Of a stretch of DNA of 64,000 nt, positions 44,081 through 56,573 are shown piece by piece. A program made the position numbers and the translations under genes. The DNA comes from Cercospora beticola (lineage: Eukaryota; Ascomycota; Dothideomycetes; Mycosphaerellales; Mycosphaerellaceae), in assembly GCF_033473495.1 (NCBI RefSeq), contig NC_088940.1, positions 1,612,001 to 1,676,000 of the forward strand. Direction: 5' to 3'. The notes under the pieces are model-generated. The model was not told the origin of the DNA. It worked only from the letters and a program-made list of their open reading frames with translations, and did no database searches. Position 1 is the first letter of the stretch. Each line of letters starts with the position of its first letter.

Positions 44081-45550
44081 TCTGATATTGTATGATTCAA
44101 TGTGGAAATGGTGGGAAGGTGTCAGCTACTGTTCAATATGTCTTGCTGCTGCCGCTGCTGTTGTTGATGAGTAGGAGTTCTTTCTATATACCCGGGATAC
44201 CATCTGATCTGTGAAGACACTCCGCACTATGCAATGTTGCGATGTCTCCCAATGTCCGAGGTGGTCTGCAGTGGTGTGTCGTGACATCCAAGGTCCGAGG
44301 TAGTCTCGATTACAAAACGTCCGGGCTGCTCTCGACACCACTTGATGGCAGCACTGCGCAACGATGTTACACTTCTCCTGCGCGATTTCAACAACCTAGC
44401 GCGATTTGGTGCTTCATTAGCTCTGGAGCATCATGCCGTGTTCTGAATAGCATGAGCAAGGCGGGGCTTGAGAAGGAAACGACTCAGCATGTGAGTTGTG
44501 AGGTGGTGTCGAACGTTTTGCACATGAGAACTGTCTGCGAATTCGTGATGCGAACCTGAGGCATCGATCCACAACTTCATCCAAACCTCCTTCCATTCTC
44601 ATTTAGACTCATCCCGGGAGGGATGATCCTCGAACAACTGTCGGAGACTCTGTCCCAATACAGATTTGAACTCCAGAGTCCAAACATTTGTCCATTTTCG
44701 CTTGGGCGCCTTGAATCTCATTGACCTTGAGGAACAGGACTCCTTGGCAGTTCTCTCGCTCTTGCATGGTTCGCCTCAACCCACCGAATTGTGGCACGAA
44801 CGCATCCCGGATATAGATATTCAAACCAGATCTGGCACTTCTGTCCGGCCGCCTCGTATCCACCCTGAAGTGGACAAAATGCCATCTAGACTATCAGCCG
44901 GCTCCCCCTAGCCTACGATGGTCCATTCTGCTCTAGCAGCACAGCAGCAGACCTTAAGCCAAAAATGGTTCGTGCAGATGTTCCACCGATCTACCAGATG
45001 TCGCGTGCCAGCCTAGCTCCGCTATAAGAAGAACCACTAGACTCCTCGCACGAACTTCGGTCTGGATTTAGGCATGCACAGCCACACCGAAGTACGAGAC
45101 TCCTTATTATGACGATCTTTGGAGTCCCCTATGTCGTCTCTCTGCGACGTGCTGGACTCGTATGCCGGCGAAACCGACAACAGGGCACCGGCAAGGCTTC
45201 CGAAGTCATTAGCCGTGCAAGAGGCAAACGCGCTCCGTCGTGCTACGCGGATCTAGTGAGCTGTAGCACCATAAAGCCCTTGTCAATACCGACTTGCCAC
45301 TGGTAGGAGATTCTCGTTTGGGCTCCATATATCATTGACTTGAACTTTCGATACGCAGCTGAGACATTTCCATCCATTCACAATCTCATCAATGTGCAGC
45401 AAAGGCAGTTCCAGACATTTTGACAAAGCATCACAACAAGGGCACAATACTGCAAGCACTGGACACTGAGACAGCACTATTTCGACAAGAGGAGGGAGAA
45501 TACATATATTGCTGCTCCCTCTCCAATCAACTCGCCATTCCACAATCAAA
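44081..45550. other. Intergenic region, about 1.5 kb
   Basis: Promoter region of the hydratase (minus) and of the hypothetical gene at 45551 (plus). A minus-strand frame at 44609-44863 (84 codons) has a fairly protein-like composition but no start context or known domain. A short repeated element (GTCCGAGGT with a TGACATCCAAG between) lies at 44256-44301. Confidence 0.4.
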
Positions 45551-46252
45551 ATGGGCATCCGACAACGCGCTGCTACAATGACACGAATCCACAATGCACA
45601 AGCCTCATTTCGCCGAAGCATTACAACAACAGAGACCAAATATCTTGACCTTGGATTAGAATACCACGCTCTTCCGCTCCAACTTCGGAGAATTCGCGAA
45701 CGGCCACAAGTCGACTGCGCTACAGCATTCACGATAGACGACTCTATGCCTGCGAACGACTGTATCGGGTACTTGGAAGATCTCGAACAGCTCTGCATCG
45801 CTTCTTCACATCACCTCCAAGAAGTGGACCCGGAAGCCGCAGAGAGAACATTGTGTACCGGTCTGGAAATACTGGAAGCAATGAACGATCAACTAGTGGC
45901 CCTCGAGATTTCTGTGAACAAGCTGCACAGAAAATTCAGCGACATGGTCGATGATGAGGTGGAGTTTGAGGAGGGAATTGAGTATCGGTTGGCGCTCCGG
46001 CCAGAGCAAGGGGGCGAGAAGTTCGAGATGTTGCGGGACTGGACGATGGCGTTGCCTCAGGTGCGTCGCTGGCTGCGAAATGGAAAGGTGCGAAGTGAGG
46101 AGGAAGCGATGTTGCTCATAGCAAGCGCTGGATGCCAAGTGAGCTCACCATCTGACGACGAGGACTCTAGGCTGCAGTCGAGTGAGGATGACGGAAAACG
46201 CGATGGACCCCTGAAGCGGATGCGGAGACGCACTAAGGGTGAACGCATCTGA
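45551..46252 (+). CDS. Hypothetical protein, acidic with basic tail
   Basis: One exon, 233 residues from ATG 45551 (the open frame begins 42 bases earlier, but this is the first ATG with protein-like sequence after it). The middle is predicted helical and acidic (PEAAERTLCTGLEILEAMND; FSDMVDDEVEFEEGIEYRL). The end is a Ser/Asp-rich stretch followed by a nuclear-localisation-like KRDGPLKRMRRRTKGERI. No domain is recognised. The basic end suggests a nuclear protein, by inference. Confidence 0.55.
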   Translation: MGIRQRAATMTRIHNAQASFRRSITTTETKYLDLGLEYHALPLQLRRIRERPQVDCATAFTIDDSMPANDCIGYLEDLEQLCIASSHHLQEVDPEAAERTLCTGLEILEAMNDQLVALEISVNKLHRKFSDMVDDEVEFEEGIEYRLALRPEQGGEKFEMLRDWTMALPQVRRWLRNGKVRSEEEAMLLIASAGCQVSSPSDDEDSRLQSSEDDGKRDGPLKRMRRRTKGERI

Positions 46253-46764
46253 GATACCATTACCAAAAACCTCTTTTCTGCATTAGCGTTGCTGTATTTT
46301 TAGCGAGTGTGCGAAGCCATTCTTTATCTTTGATCATATCTCTCGTTCGTTCCGTGATTTCAATGCGGCTTGCCATGAACAAGACCTCGCTTGGACATGC
46401 GCTGCGTATCGCAAAGGGGAAAACAACATGCTGCTACCCGCACGCAAACACCGTTGGCTGCCGACGCCACGTGAATGCCTTCACTTACCCGTGACGTGCG
46501 GCCCGTGCCTTCTTGCAGCAGCAGCGATACGTGCAGGTTATTGTCTCAGGCGTATGTGTCACAATGACACCAGCCACCTGTTGTCAACACCAGCGTGACC
46601 TTAAAGCTGCGGCATATCAGCATTGGCATCGAGCTGTTTGCGACTCCAACCACAACAACATTGACCCAACTTCAGCGCGACCTAAGAAGGAGGTTTGAAC
46701 CAAGGACGTCGAGCCAATCAGTCACAACTCGTCATTCACTCCGACCCAAGAACCCGATTTCGAC
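46253..46764. other. Spacer between two hypothetical genes
   Basis: 512 bases, same-strand neighbours. Only short frames; it should hold the promoter of the gene at 46765. Confidence 0.45.
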
Positions 46765-47515
46765 ATGGGTGGCTCGATGGCTTCATACTCAGATCCGCTC
46801 TTCGAGCCAACTTCGCTCAGCAAAGCTCAGCTTGAGGGCGTTCTCCAATCGTTCTCGGAAGTCGTTGCCGAAATTGCCAAATACTGTAAGCGGCGTGATG
46901 GTGATGGTGTCAAACGTATCAACGAATCCAGTTAACGTTCCGATGTAGACAAAGAACTTGGCGAAGCCTACCACGAGCTGCCACTCCACGTGCGTTTCCA
47001 CGCCCTGGTTCCGAAGCACTGGCGCGATTACTGTGTCGATGCCTTCATCTCTTCCGACACGCGTGAGCTGCCTGATATGATCCAGCTCATCAACATGCTC
47101 AAAGAAGCCTTCGCGCGCGCTCGTGCAGCAATTCTGTGCGAGGAGTATGGACTCGCCATCTCACGCCTCAACATTGCGGCACACCTCATCATCGAAGCCG
47201 AGGATCGTGCAGTGAAGCTGACATATGCTTTGGAGTGTTACGAAGCTTTGGAGGAGGAGTTGAAGAACCTGACTGGGGCAGAGGCGTACGCTATGTTGTG
47301 TCGTCAGGCGGTGATGGGCACGGACATTCCGCGCGCTCTCTCCAAGGTCGTATGGCGGCAGTCCTTGCCACAGAGCCTACAGGGTGAGTGACAGAAGTGG
47401 GTTCCTTCGAGACCAGGAAATGGCTAACGTCAATGCAGAAGTGGAGGATGCAGCCCCTGGCTATGACAGCGGTTACAACTCTGGCCGCAGCTCAGTCATT
47501 CCTGAGTCGCAGTGA
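46765..47515 (+). CDS. Hypothetical helical fungal protein
   Basis: Three exons: 46765-46885, 46949-47383 and 47439-47515, giving 210 residues. Introns are 63 and 55 nt with donors GTAAGC and GTGAGT and CTAAC/TTAAC branch points; both junctions keep the frame (AKYYKELGEAYHEL and SLQEVEDAAPGYDS). The protein looks wholly alpha-helical (LSKAQLEGVLQSFSEVVAEI; SRLNIAAHLIIEAEDRAVK; ALECYEALEEELKNLTGAEA) with a disordered Ser/Gly tail. Not recognised as a family. The good splice signals make it a convincing gene. Confidence 0.7.
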
Positions 47516-48340
47516 AGTCAAGGCATATGTCCTTCGATATCGAGGAGACACGTCAAGATAGCCTGCGGAAGTGCAGCATGACAGCTGAGCTTCAGCACAC
47601 AGCATGCTGCAGACGTTGATAAGCCAGTCTTGAATGAAAATTGAAATCGAGATTCGTTCCTGGTCCATGTAGTTCGTGTCCGGGCAGCCCCATTTGTTGT
47701 CAGATTCGGTCGCAAGTTTTGTAATGCCTTGTACGAGCCTATACGCCCTAAGTAATGTAGAGATCCGATCGTGCGAAGCAGAGGTCAGCAGTGCCTGCCC
47801 GAGTCACTGTTCTTAGTATGCAGCTACACCTTTGTGCCGCGGCACGGCATGAAATCTGGATCGTGGGGTGCTGCAAGGTATTGCCGTAGATGTGCTTGTG
47901 CCCAGAAGCTCCCGAATAGCCTGTGAGTTGATCGCAGAGTGACCATCGTATTTGAGTGACTGGTTCGATGGTAGCAAACAGGAGGGAGCGTTGAGCGCGG
48001 GTTGATGGTAATAGAAGGGGGAATTTGGCGTGCATCCGCGCTAGTAGGATCTAAGTTCCGAGGACGAGACGAGGAGGATTGCTTCTTGCTTCAACAGACA
48101 TCATCATCTATACCTTGCAAATTATACTGCTGAACGACCGAGTCCTTCTTGTATAGCATTGTACGCACCTCGCCCGCCCGCTCGAGTCCACGACCGGCCT
48201 TCGAAATTCCGACGCCGTCCAACTGCTGAGTCACCATCGAGCACCTTTTCAACCCTGCAGCTGCTTGTGCGCGATAGAGGAGGGGCCTTTGATTCGCATT
48301 TGGATCGGGATACTGGAAGTGAAGAGCAGGCAGATGGAAT
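47516..48340. other. Intergenic region, 825 bases
   Basis: 3' flank of the helical protein and promoter/leader of the next plus-strand gene. Frames on the minus strand at 47518-47715 and 48091-48553 have no domain. Confidence 0.45.
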
Positions 48341-50515
48341 ATGGCTACGACTGCCGGTAAGTGCGGCATACTGGGGCAAGCCCAGACATACTCCTGGCGC
48401 TACCACGATGCAAGAGGAGGAGAACAAGTGGCAAGCACCCCTCCACAGCACAGAGGTATCTTGGACCTTACACTGCTTGGAGAGCTTTTCGTAAATGGTG
48501 GGAACATTGTCTACGGAGTCCTGGTCTTGTGGATACACGCTTGGTGATGGCAATGCCGCACGAGGGCTGGATTGCGTACTCGAGGAGGCTCTGAGGGATA
48601 TTCACTGACGCGGCACCCAGACTTAGCTGCGCATAGCTATCACAGATCTCTATCACTCTCGCCAGGCCGCTCTCCAGACCAGGCATCATCCGTCTACCCT
48701 GACCGAGCTATTCGTCCTTTGCCTCGAAGCCGACTGCGGTCCAAGCTGTCGCCAGAACAGGTCTCTTCGCTGGTATTTCCGCCCAGTCCACCACCCATAT
48801 CGCCTACCCTCAGCTTCAGCGTGCAAGAGACTGGCACACCGGCACAGCAGCCCCGATTGACGAACGGCGACGTTCATCACCACCATCACCATCACGACCA
48901 CGACCACGACCACGATCATGACCATGATGAACATGATCACGACCATCACCATCACCATCACACGGTGCACCATGACCACTGCACATGCGATCATGACGGA
49001 GACAGCGGTGACGACGAGGTAGAGTTTGATCATCCCGACTACCGCTATGCTACTGCGCCGATGCCTAATGGGGGAGGACTGAAGCCCGATTCTCTTCAGC
49101 GAAGATTAGTGGAAGCCTCACGAGCTGCCAACAAGCCGCCTCCGCCCGGCTCAACAGGTTCTTCAGGAGATGGATATGAGAGCTTTGAGAACACCAGCAA
49201 CAAAAAGAAGCGGAAGATACCTCTGTCATCAGCCTCGAGCATGCATCAAAGTCAGTTGAGCGCGGAGCTTGCAAACATGGGCATTAGCAGTTCACGGGTG
49301 GAAGCGGATGAAGAAGCCGTGCATGCAACACAGCAACAGCATTACGATCCTCATGCATCGCCTTCGGCCGGCTCAGGGACAGGAATCAGTGGCGCAGGAC
49401 GAGGTCGATATGGGCGACAAGATGGCAGAAACCGACGACCTTTGGGAAGCAGTACCATGAACACTATCAATGGCTATCATTCGCGCGCTTCGCCACGCGG
49501 CAGCGATGCAAGGAACGGAGAAGGTAAATTCCGCGCATTCGATGAGACATCGTTCTTTGAACTAAGTTGGCTGACGTAACCTCAAAAACACACAGACCCC
49601 GGCGTAGAAAACACCGGCGGAATCATCTCCCAGGCCATCAAAACTGCTGCCGAACAAGGCCCGTTGACACCAGCAGCCAAGGGTCGCGAGAATGTGAGCT
49701 TGCATCCATCTGCACCTCACCACGCCATTAGCTCATCAACGCCCCAATCACAGTTCACGTTTACATGCGAGTCCGACTCTGCCACGAAAATGCTCGACCA
49801 GCAGGGCCAGTACCTCGCCGGTACGCCCACGCCGGCGAGGTCGATGCCACAGAACACGCACGGCACACAGACATCACCACCTCTGCGCGGCCAGCACCCT
49901 CCCATCAACGCCCAGCGCCCTCCTCCACCGCCTGCAAACAATGCACCACCCGCGGCTCATCCCCAACAGCAGCAAGCACCGCCGCCCAAGCCCCGACCTC
50001 GTCGAAATCCCGCCAAAGAGTACGCGATGCAGGCAGCGCAACGCAAGAAGAATCAACAATACCAAAACTACCACCACCGCCCCAAGCCCGATGACATGTG
50101 GATATGCGAGTTCTGTGAATACGAAGACATTTACGGAGTGCCACCATACGCGCTGATTCGTGCATACGAGATCAAAGATCGGAAGGAACGCAAAAAGGCG
50201 GAGGAGAAGCGTAGGCTGCTGGAAAAGGCAAAGATGAAGGGACGTAAGAACAAGAAGGGCGCAGGCAAGGGCGGCAAGAACAATGTCAACAATGCTTCAG
50301 CGCCTGCACCTCCTTCACACCCACAGAACTACGATCCCAACCTACCGCCGCCCGAGGACGAAGAGTACTATGATGACGAAGACTACGCCGAAGACGATTA
50401 CGAACCAATTGGACCGGATGATCAATACCCGCAGGAATACCCTCCTCCAGCGCCGGCTAGCACGCCCGCGTCCATCGCAGCTGGTGGCGGCGCCAGACCC
50501 CAGCATCATGTATAG
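48341..50515 (+). CDS. Conserved-looking fungal protein with His/Asp-rich tract and C-terminal CxxC motif
   Basis: Three exons: 48341-48356 (16 nt, MATTA), 48621-49523 and 49596-50515, giving 612 residues. Exon 2 has no ATG of its own for about 130 codons and a stop lies upstream in frame, so an upstream start is required. The ATG with GTAAGT donor at 48341-48362 and the CACTGAC/CCCAG acceptor at 48620 supply it in phase. Intron 1 is 264 nt. Residues about 90-119 are almost only His and Asp. A Pro-rich middle leads to RRNPAKEYAMQAAQRKKNQQ and KPDDMWICEFCEYEDIYGVP, where C-x-x-C may bind metal, then a long Lys/Arg/Glu helix (KDRKERKKAEEKRRLLEKAK) and an acidic tail. Function unknown. Confidence 0.75.
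48875..48961 (+). repeat. CAY/GAY microsatellite encoding a His/Asp tract
   Basis: 29 consecutive codons are CAC/CAT or GAC/GAT apart from a single Glu. They read as seven His, an alternating Asp-His run, one Glu, and six His. A further HHDHCTCDHD follows shortly after. Expansion by replication slippage is likely; mixed CAC and CAT codons suggest it is not very recent. Confidence 0.85.
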
Positions 50516-51757
50516 CTTACCGCGGGCATAGCGGCGCTGGCCTTGGCTGCGTTCCAGCAACTACTCGCTCCTCACGACTCCCGCCTGATACAAAACACAA
50601 CCCTAGCCCTATTGCTCCTCTTCATTTACAGTCTTGGCTATGATGACTTGAGCAAGGAAAGAGCCAGCCGTCTTGGGCGGTCTGAAGTCAACGAGCGAAG
50701 GAGAGACATTGGAACAATGCTTGGATAAATGGCTGAAGCCTCAGTTGCCCGCGGAAGATCTTGTACATATGGTGAGATCAGGTCCTCTTGTTCTGAGATT
50801 TGTCGGGCGTTGGCAGGCGCGAGATTGTATTCGGTTATTGGCTTTCTTGTATTGTGTTTCGATAAGCCGGCATTGCACACATTTCCCTGGCGTTCTATAC
50901 CTCCGCTCTGCATATAAACAGAAGATTCAGACATTGAATGAGAAGGAGTGCGCATGCTGCAATGTGTCAAGAGTGTCCCATCGTGCCGTTTGCAGTATGA
51001 TCACAATCGATCTGCTCATGACTGGCGAGACTCCCCAGCAAAGCACAGCTGCCATTGTCTGAAAGGCGAGAAATTCTTCCTACATGTTTCTGGCATACGA
51101 GCATGGCACAATTTTTTATACCGGTTACACTAGCGGCCATACCGCAAAGGCAAAGTGGCGCTAGGGCGTTTTCCCCACTCTCGCTTTCCTGTCTCTGCTA
51201 TCCGCTGGTAAGGTTACGTCGCTCGCCTGCCGAGGAGCTTGGCTTCAGCTGTCCCGCCCATCGTCTCTCTGCGAACAATTGTACTGGATCTTATCCAGAG
51301 AATGAACAGGGCACCCTCGCAAACCACTGTGGAGTGACATCGTGCCCGACAGGTTACACAATGGCCCGAGATGGCAACGCGGCCACGAGAGCGCTCCAAG
51401 ACATTCCTTAAAACCGCGTTGACGCTTTGCGCCCACGTGCGTCTCCAGATTGGCGCCAAAGCATATTATGGCAACATCGCTCAAAAGCTAAAGCTGATAC
51501 AGCGGGAGCGTGATTCGCGCGGAGCTGTGTGAACTTTGTACCCTCGAAGCTCACCAAGCGATAGCGTCGAAACTTCCAAGCACGATATCCTCTTCATGCA
51601 GCCCACGCGCCACTGCGGCAGATCATCAGCTCTTCGTAGTACTACTTAAGTGCCCTTCCTTCCGCCCATCCTGGAGTCCGAACATCTTCTCGCCTCCTCG
51701 AGCAGGCACAGTATCGAGCTGGCTGAGTCCTCCTACCTCCACCCTTCCCCTTCCAGA
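50516..51757. other. Intergenic region, 1.24 kb
   Basis: No supported gene. Overlapping short frames on both strands. A C/T-rich tract (51730-51756, ending CCTTCCAGA) directly precedes the MFS start codon, as is common in fungal leaders. Confidence 0.5.
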
Positions 51758-53929
51758 ATGGCGTCCACCGAGGATAAGACCAAGAGCGAGGCCGATGTGC
51801 AGTCCGGGACCTTAGCAGCTCCGACGTACGAGGCTGCCGTGAGACGCAGCGAGGATGAATACATGATAAACAAGGGCGATTTACTGGCGCAAGAGCATGT
51901 TGATCCGGTTCTTGATGCGAAGATGAAGCTCGTCAATGATGCGATTGACGAGATTGGCATGACGCGATACCAGTGGAAGCTGTTTGTGTTGAATGGATTC
52001 GGATACGCTGTGGACTCTTTGATCTTGCTCATCCAGAGTATCATCGCTGTAAGTGCCATCGCTGGGGAATAGTCCTATCCCCAATGTCTCTAGCTCCACG
52101 GCTATATCTGAGCTCTGAGCCAGAAACGGGCTCACCGCAAGGCTGCGAACGTTTGCGCAGAGATACGTATGTTGACTATGCTTACCTTATTCCGCACCAC
52201 TTATAGGGCCAAGCCGCGTATGAATTCAAGCCTGGCTTTCAATACGGTCTCACCGTCGCAGTCTACGTCGGAATGTTGGTGGGGGCTCTGTTCTGGGGCA
52301 TCTCAGCAGACATTATCGGGCGAAAGTATGCGTTTAACGTATCGCTATTGATCAGCTCGATCTTTTGTATTGTGGCAGGCGCAGCGCCCAACTGGATCGT
52401 TCTCGGCCTCTTCGTTTGTCTCTCTGCCTTCGGTGCTGGAGGCAACCTGGTGCTCGATACCGCCGTGTTTCTCGAGTATCTTCCCGGCAAAGACCAGTGG
52501 CTTCTTACACTGATGGCCGCTTGGTGGGGATTAGGTCAACTTATTGCTGGTCTCTTCGCATGGGCGTTCATGCCAAACTACAGCTGTCCTGGAGATCCGG
52601 TTGAAACTGGTGTGCCCTGCAACTGGGACACAAACCCTGGCTGGAGGTACATGTGGTTCGCGAACGGCTCGCTAGTGCTCGTGTTGAGTCTTTTGCGTGT
52701 CACAATCATCAGACTTCGTGAGACCCCAAAATTCCTCGTAGGCGAGGGCAAGGACGCGGAAGTCGTCGAGACTTTGCAGTTCATCGCCAAGAAGTACAAC
52801 AGGCCTTGCAGCCTCACCATTGAAGATTTCCAGGCTTGCGGCGTCACTGGCGACTACCGCAGACGTGACTCTGCTGGAGCTGCTCATGCCGAATCGAAGT
52901 GGTCTCTCAGCGAGTTTGGAACGCATATTTCAGGTCTCTTTACTACCAAGAAGCTCGGGCTTTCCACGTCTTTGATCTGGTTCTCGTGGCTACTCATTGG
53001 TCTGGCGTATCCTCTCTTCAACGTCTTCTTGCCCGTGTACCTGGACACTCGAGGAGCGCAGCTTGGAAATTTCTCCCAGAACATCAGATGGCGAAATTAC
53101 GCAATTGCCAACTTGTGTGGTATCCCGAGTCCGGTTTTGGCTGGCTTCATGTGCAAATCACGATGGTTCTGGGGACGAAGAGGAACTATGGTATGTGATG
53201 CCCGAGCCTCTGAAATTCTTGTACTAACTGTAGGTCCAGATCATTGGTGCTCTTTCTGCAATGACATTTTTCTTCGCCTATACTGAGGTCAGGACCGATG
53301 CTCAAAACTTGGGCTTCACGTGCGCCATCAATTTCTGCCTGGTAAGTGTTTCTCGTTTTTTCTCTCTTCCCAGCCTCCAAATCGAGTAGAGCCGAAGACA
53401 GACGATCGCGAAGAACGCTTGCGCTGCAAATATCGGAGCCCTGAGCTATACCACAAGTTGGAACACACAGTCCTGGATCGGAAACTGCAAAGTCATCGTT
53501 TGGTTACTCGTGGCAACACACGGCACGTTCTGGTCGCTCGGACTCCAACACCTGCACCAAGCTACGCTTTTGGCGCTATGCTATGATCTGTTGGACTTAT
53601 CGCGCGTCCAATGTAAAGCTAATCCGTGGCGTAGAACATCTACTACGGCACCCTCTACGCGTACACCCCAGAAGTCCTGCCTTCAGCTCATCGTGGTACC
53701 GGTAACGGCATCTCAATTGGATTGAATAGATTGATGGGAATCATGAGTGCAGTCGTTGCCACGTAAGTGTCGCATCCTTCAAAACTCCCATGCATCGCTG
53801 ACGAACATCCTTAGTTTTGCTGACACGTCGACTGCCGTTCCAATTTACATTTGTGCCGCACTATATATCGTGATGGCTATGGTGGCGGCCTCATTTCCCT
53901 TCGAGCCCATGGGCCGTCGAAGCTCATGA
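51758..53929 (+). CDS. MFS transporter of the SV2-like metabolite:H+ symporter group
   Basis: Five exons: 51758-52048, 52207-53190, 53234-53341, 53635-53762 and 53815-53929, giving 541 residues. Hydrophilic start, then DEIGMTRYQWKLFVLNGFGY and AVDSLILLIQSII (helix 1). The helix 2-3 loop motif is GISADIIGRKYAFN, and the group-typical loop is FMPNYSCPGDP. RLRETPKFLVGEGKDAEVVE is the central loop, and the end has IYYGTLYAYTPEVLPSAHRG and SFPFEPMGRRSS. This group resembles synaptic-vesicle SV2 and bacterial aromatic-acid symporters; substrate unknown. Introns are 158, 43, 293 and 52 nt. The 293-nt intron separates two blocks that are adjacent in the family, so it is truly non-coding in this product. 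Confidence 0.88.
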
Positions 53930-54414
53930 GCAATGCACAGGCCATTGGAGGCACCGCATCTTGGTGTACATATGAAAGGGAAATCGCCTCACCGGCCGAT
54001 GAGCACTTCCCGCCATTCCAACAGCACTTATGAATAGATAACCTCCAGTCCATCATGCCAGCACTTCACGTGTTCCGCCAAATGTGCATGACGACTTTCG
54101 TACTGATGAACACTGTTCCAACAACCTTTGGCTGTATACAAGGATCTTTGGACTTCAATTGGTCGGTGTACCCTCGTCTTGTTGGTTTTATTTGAGTCTG
54201 CTGACTTTGGCACACCCATGTCTCATTACTCATGATCCGAGATTTACGCTCGAAAAGAGCCGCATCGGAAAACCCAAGCACGCTCAAATGGAATTCGTGC
54301 GCCTCTCCACGGCAAGCTCGCAAGACCTAGCACGCTTCGGCCCATCCTCATCAAGGATCCCAGCCACCAGGTTATGCGGCGATAGAACGGACGTCAAGAG
54401 ATTCTGGAGGGGCG
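53930..54414. other. Spacer before the Zn2Cys6 gene
   Basis: 485 bases between two plus-strand genes; holds the regulator's promoter. Nothing else supported. Confidence 0.5.
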
Positions 54415-56396
54415 ATGCCTTTCCGAGGCAGGCCCTCGCGCGGATGTGAGACCTGTCGACGCCGGAAGATAAAGGTATGAAGAAGCCAGAAGCGCTTGTC
54501 GATCCCACACGGCGATCGCACATGGTGAACCGGCAAGGCTCTGAGTGAGCTGAGTCCAGGGCCATGTGGAGTCTTTGGCCCCTTCCATTGGCTGCTGTTA
54601 CTGACCAGCCTGCGCATAGTGTGACTTACGTGAATCTGGCTGTGAGAAGTGCGAGAAGGCAGGATGGAAGTGTGAGGGATATCGGGACCTCACCTCTCTA
54701 TTGTTCCATGATGAGAGCGACCGTATCATCAAGAAGGTTCACGCCCAGAAGGGTACTCGACGCCGCATAGAAGATGACGCTACCGCCGCCTCCACTGCAG
54801 CTGCCACGGCACTACCAAGTCCACAGTCATCAGCAGTATCTGAAGCACCGAGCGAAGAAGAACTGCAGCTTACTCCCCAAGTTTCGGTGGTACAGGTGCC
54901 TCGCTTTGGAAGTGGAATCATCACGCCCACCTCACCACGACCACCACCAGTGAGTTTTCATGCTGGCCTCGATGATCTGGCGATTGCCCAATTCTTCGAG
55001 AAGTATGTGTATAAGTACCATGATAAAAGAGATCAATGGGACATTGATGTCGGCAATGGCTGCCTCATGGCAGCTGTCAAAGCCCTTGGCACCGTGGACG
55101 CTGTCAAGAATATGGGCCAAGGGCGGATGCTGGAGCCTGAAGCCCAGAAGCGTTACGTTTCTGCTATCCAAAAGATCAACACTGCCCTACAGGATCCACA
55201 AGGTCGGACTCAAGACAGCACATTGTTGGCCATCACTATACTGGGCGTCTTCGAATGCGTCTCTGGCTTTCAACGAAACTTGGACTCCTGGCGGGAGCAT
55301 GTCAATGGGGCAGCGTCTTTGCTACAACTGCGCGGTAGCGAGCAGTTCAAGACTCAGACGGGATGCCGCCTCTTCCTCCAAACTTGTACGAACCTCATCA
55401 TGAGCTGTCTGAGCAGACGACTGCCAATCCCAGCCCACGTGCGTGCTATGCAGAAGATCGCAGAAAGTTTCATACCTAACCCTCGCGAGAGTGTCTGGCG
55501 TTTCCATCTGGCCAGTCTCAAGATCGCAGATCTGAACAGCCGCTTACTGCCTGGTAACTACCCAGTATCGTCAGAGCAAGCGCAACTCATCATTGATGAC
55601 GCTCTCTTCCTTTACGCTGAACTGGAATCCATCTTAGCTGACGCCCCTCCCAATTGGAAACCTCACTACGTTGCTGCAACGGGACGTATGGTATACTCCG
55701 ACTACTATTATGTCTTCGACAGCTATGTCATAGCACAGATCATCTGCGGTAATTGGAGCTTTCGAATCATGCTCATCGACATTCTACGAAAGGCACTGGT
55801 AAATTTACGAACCTCAGGAAGAAAAGTCAATCCAGAACAGTTGGACAAGATACAGTTTTACATGAGCACCATCAGACAGTTGCAGTTGAGCATCTTGGCT
55901 GTTATACCTCAGCACTTGAGTCACACCTTTCCGATCATACATGCGCCGGATTCGAGTGGTCAGGCGCAAGATCAGCTTGTGGACTTCAACTCGCGAGACC
56001 ATCACCCCTTCAAGCAAGCTGAAAAGGATCGTGGTACTTTACCGTGGGTCAGGATGTCAGGAGGCTATCAAACTCAGTTCCCTCTCTTCACCGCGGGCGC
56101 TGCTGACCCCATGGGTGGTCCGATTCGGACATGGGTCATTGGGGTATTGAAGACGTTACATCAGACTTTGGGAATTCAGCAGGTGGGTAAGATGTGATAT
56201 GAGTTCGGTGTGCGGTGTACTGACTTTCTACATTGCAGGCGGCAATACTGGCCAGTCAACTCGAACGTAAGTTGTGTCTGAATGAGCACTTAGACCACAC
56301 GAGATTCCTATGGGGTTCCTGACTGATTCCGTAGAAGGTGATGACTCTGGCTCTGGAATTCCCGAGGACATGTGGCATTGCACTTTACCGCCCTAA
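54415..56396 (+). CDS. Zn2Cys6 fungal transcription factor
   Basis: Four exons: 54415-54474, 54620-56182, 56239-56266 and 56335-56396, giving 570 residues. The zinc cluster spans the first intron: GCETCRRRKIK in exon 1 and CDLRESGCEKCEKAGWKC in exon 2, that is Cys11, 14, 21, 28, 31 and 38 with CX2CX6CX6CX2CX6C spacing. A basic/Ala-rich linker follows. The middle homology region (DIDVGNGCLMAAVKALGTVD; RTQDSTLLAITILGVFECVS; WREHVNGAASLLQLRG) fits the fungal_trans_2 class. The last two exons are short (28 and 62 nt) and end MWHCTLPP. It is a nuclear DNA-binding regulator; targets unknown. Its position 485 bases after the MFS gene makes that transporter a candidate target, which is only inference. 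Confidence 0.88.
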
Positions 56397-56573
56397 GAAT
56401 CGCGCTTTCGACACCAACGCAACATTGCGACATGCCAAGTCATCATAGCTCTGCGACAGTTGGAGAGAGTGAACATTGAAGTGAGTGAGTGCAGCGCCGG
56501 GCACGGTTGTCTTGGCCGAGGGAAGCAAACATAACAAGCTCGAGCTTCCTTTTCGCAAATTCTCTCGAAAAAC

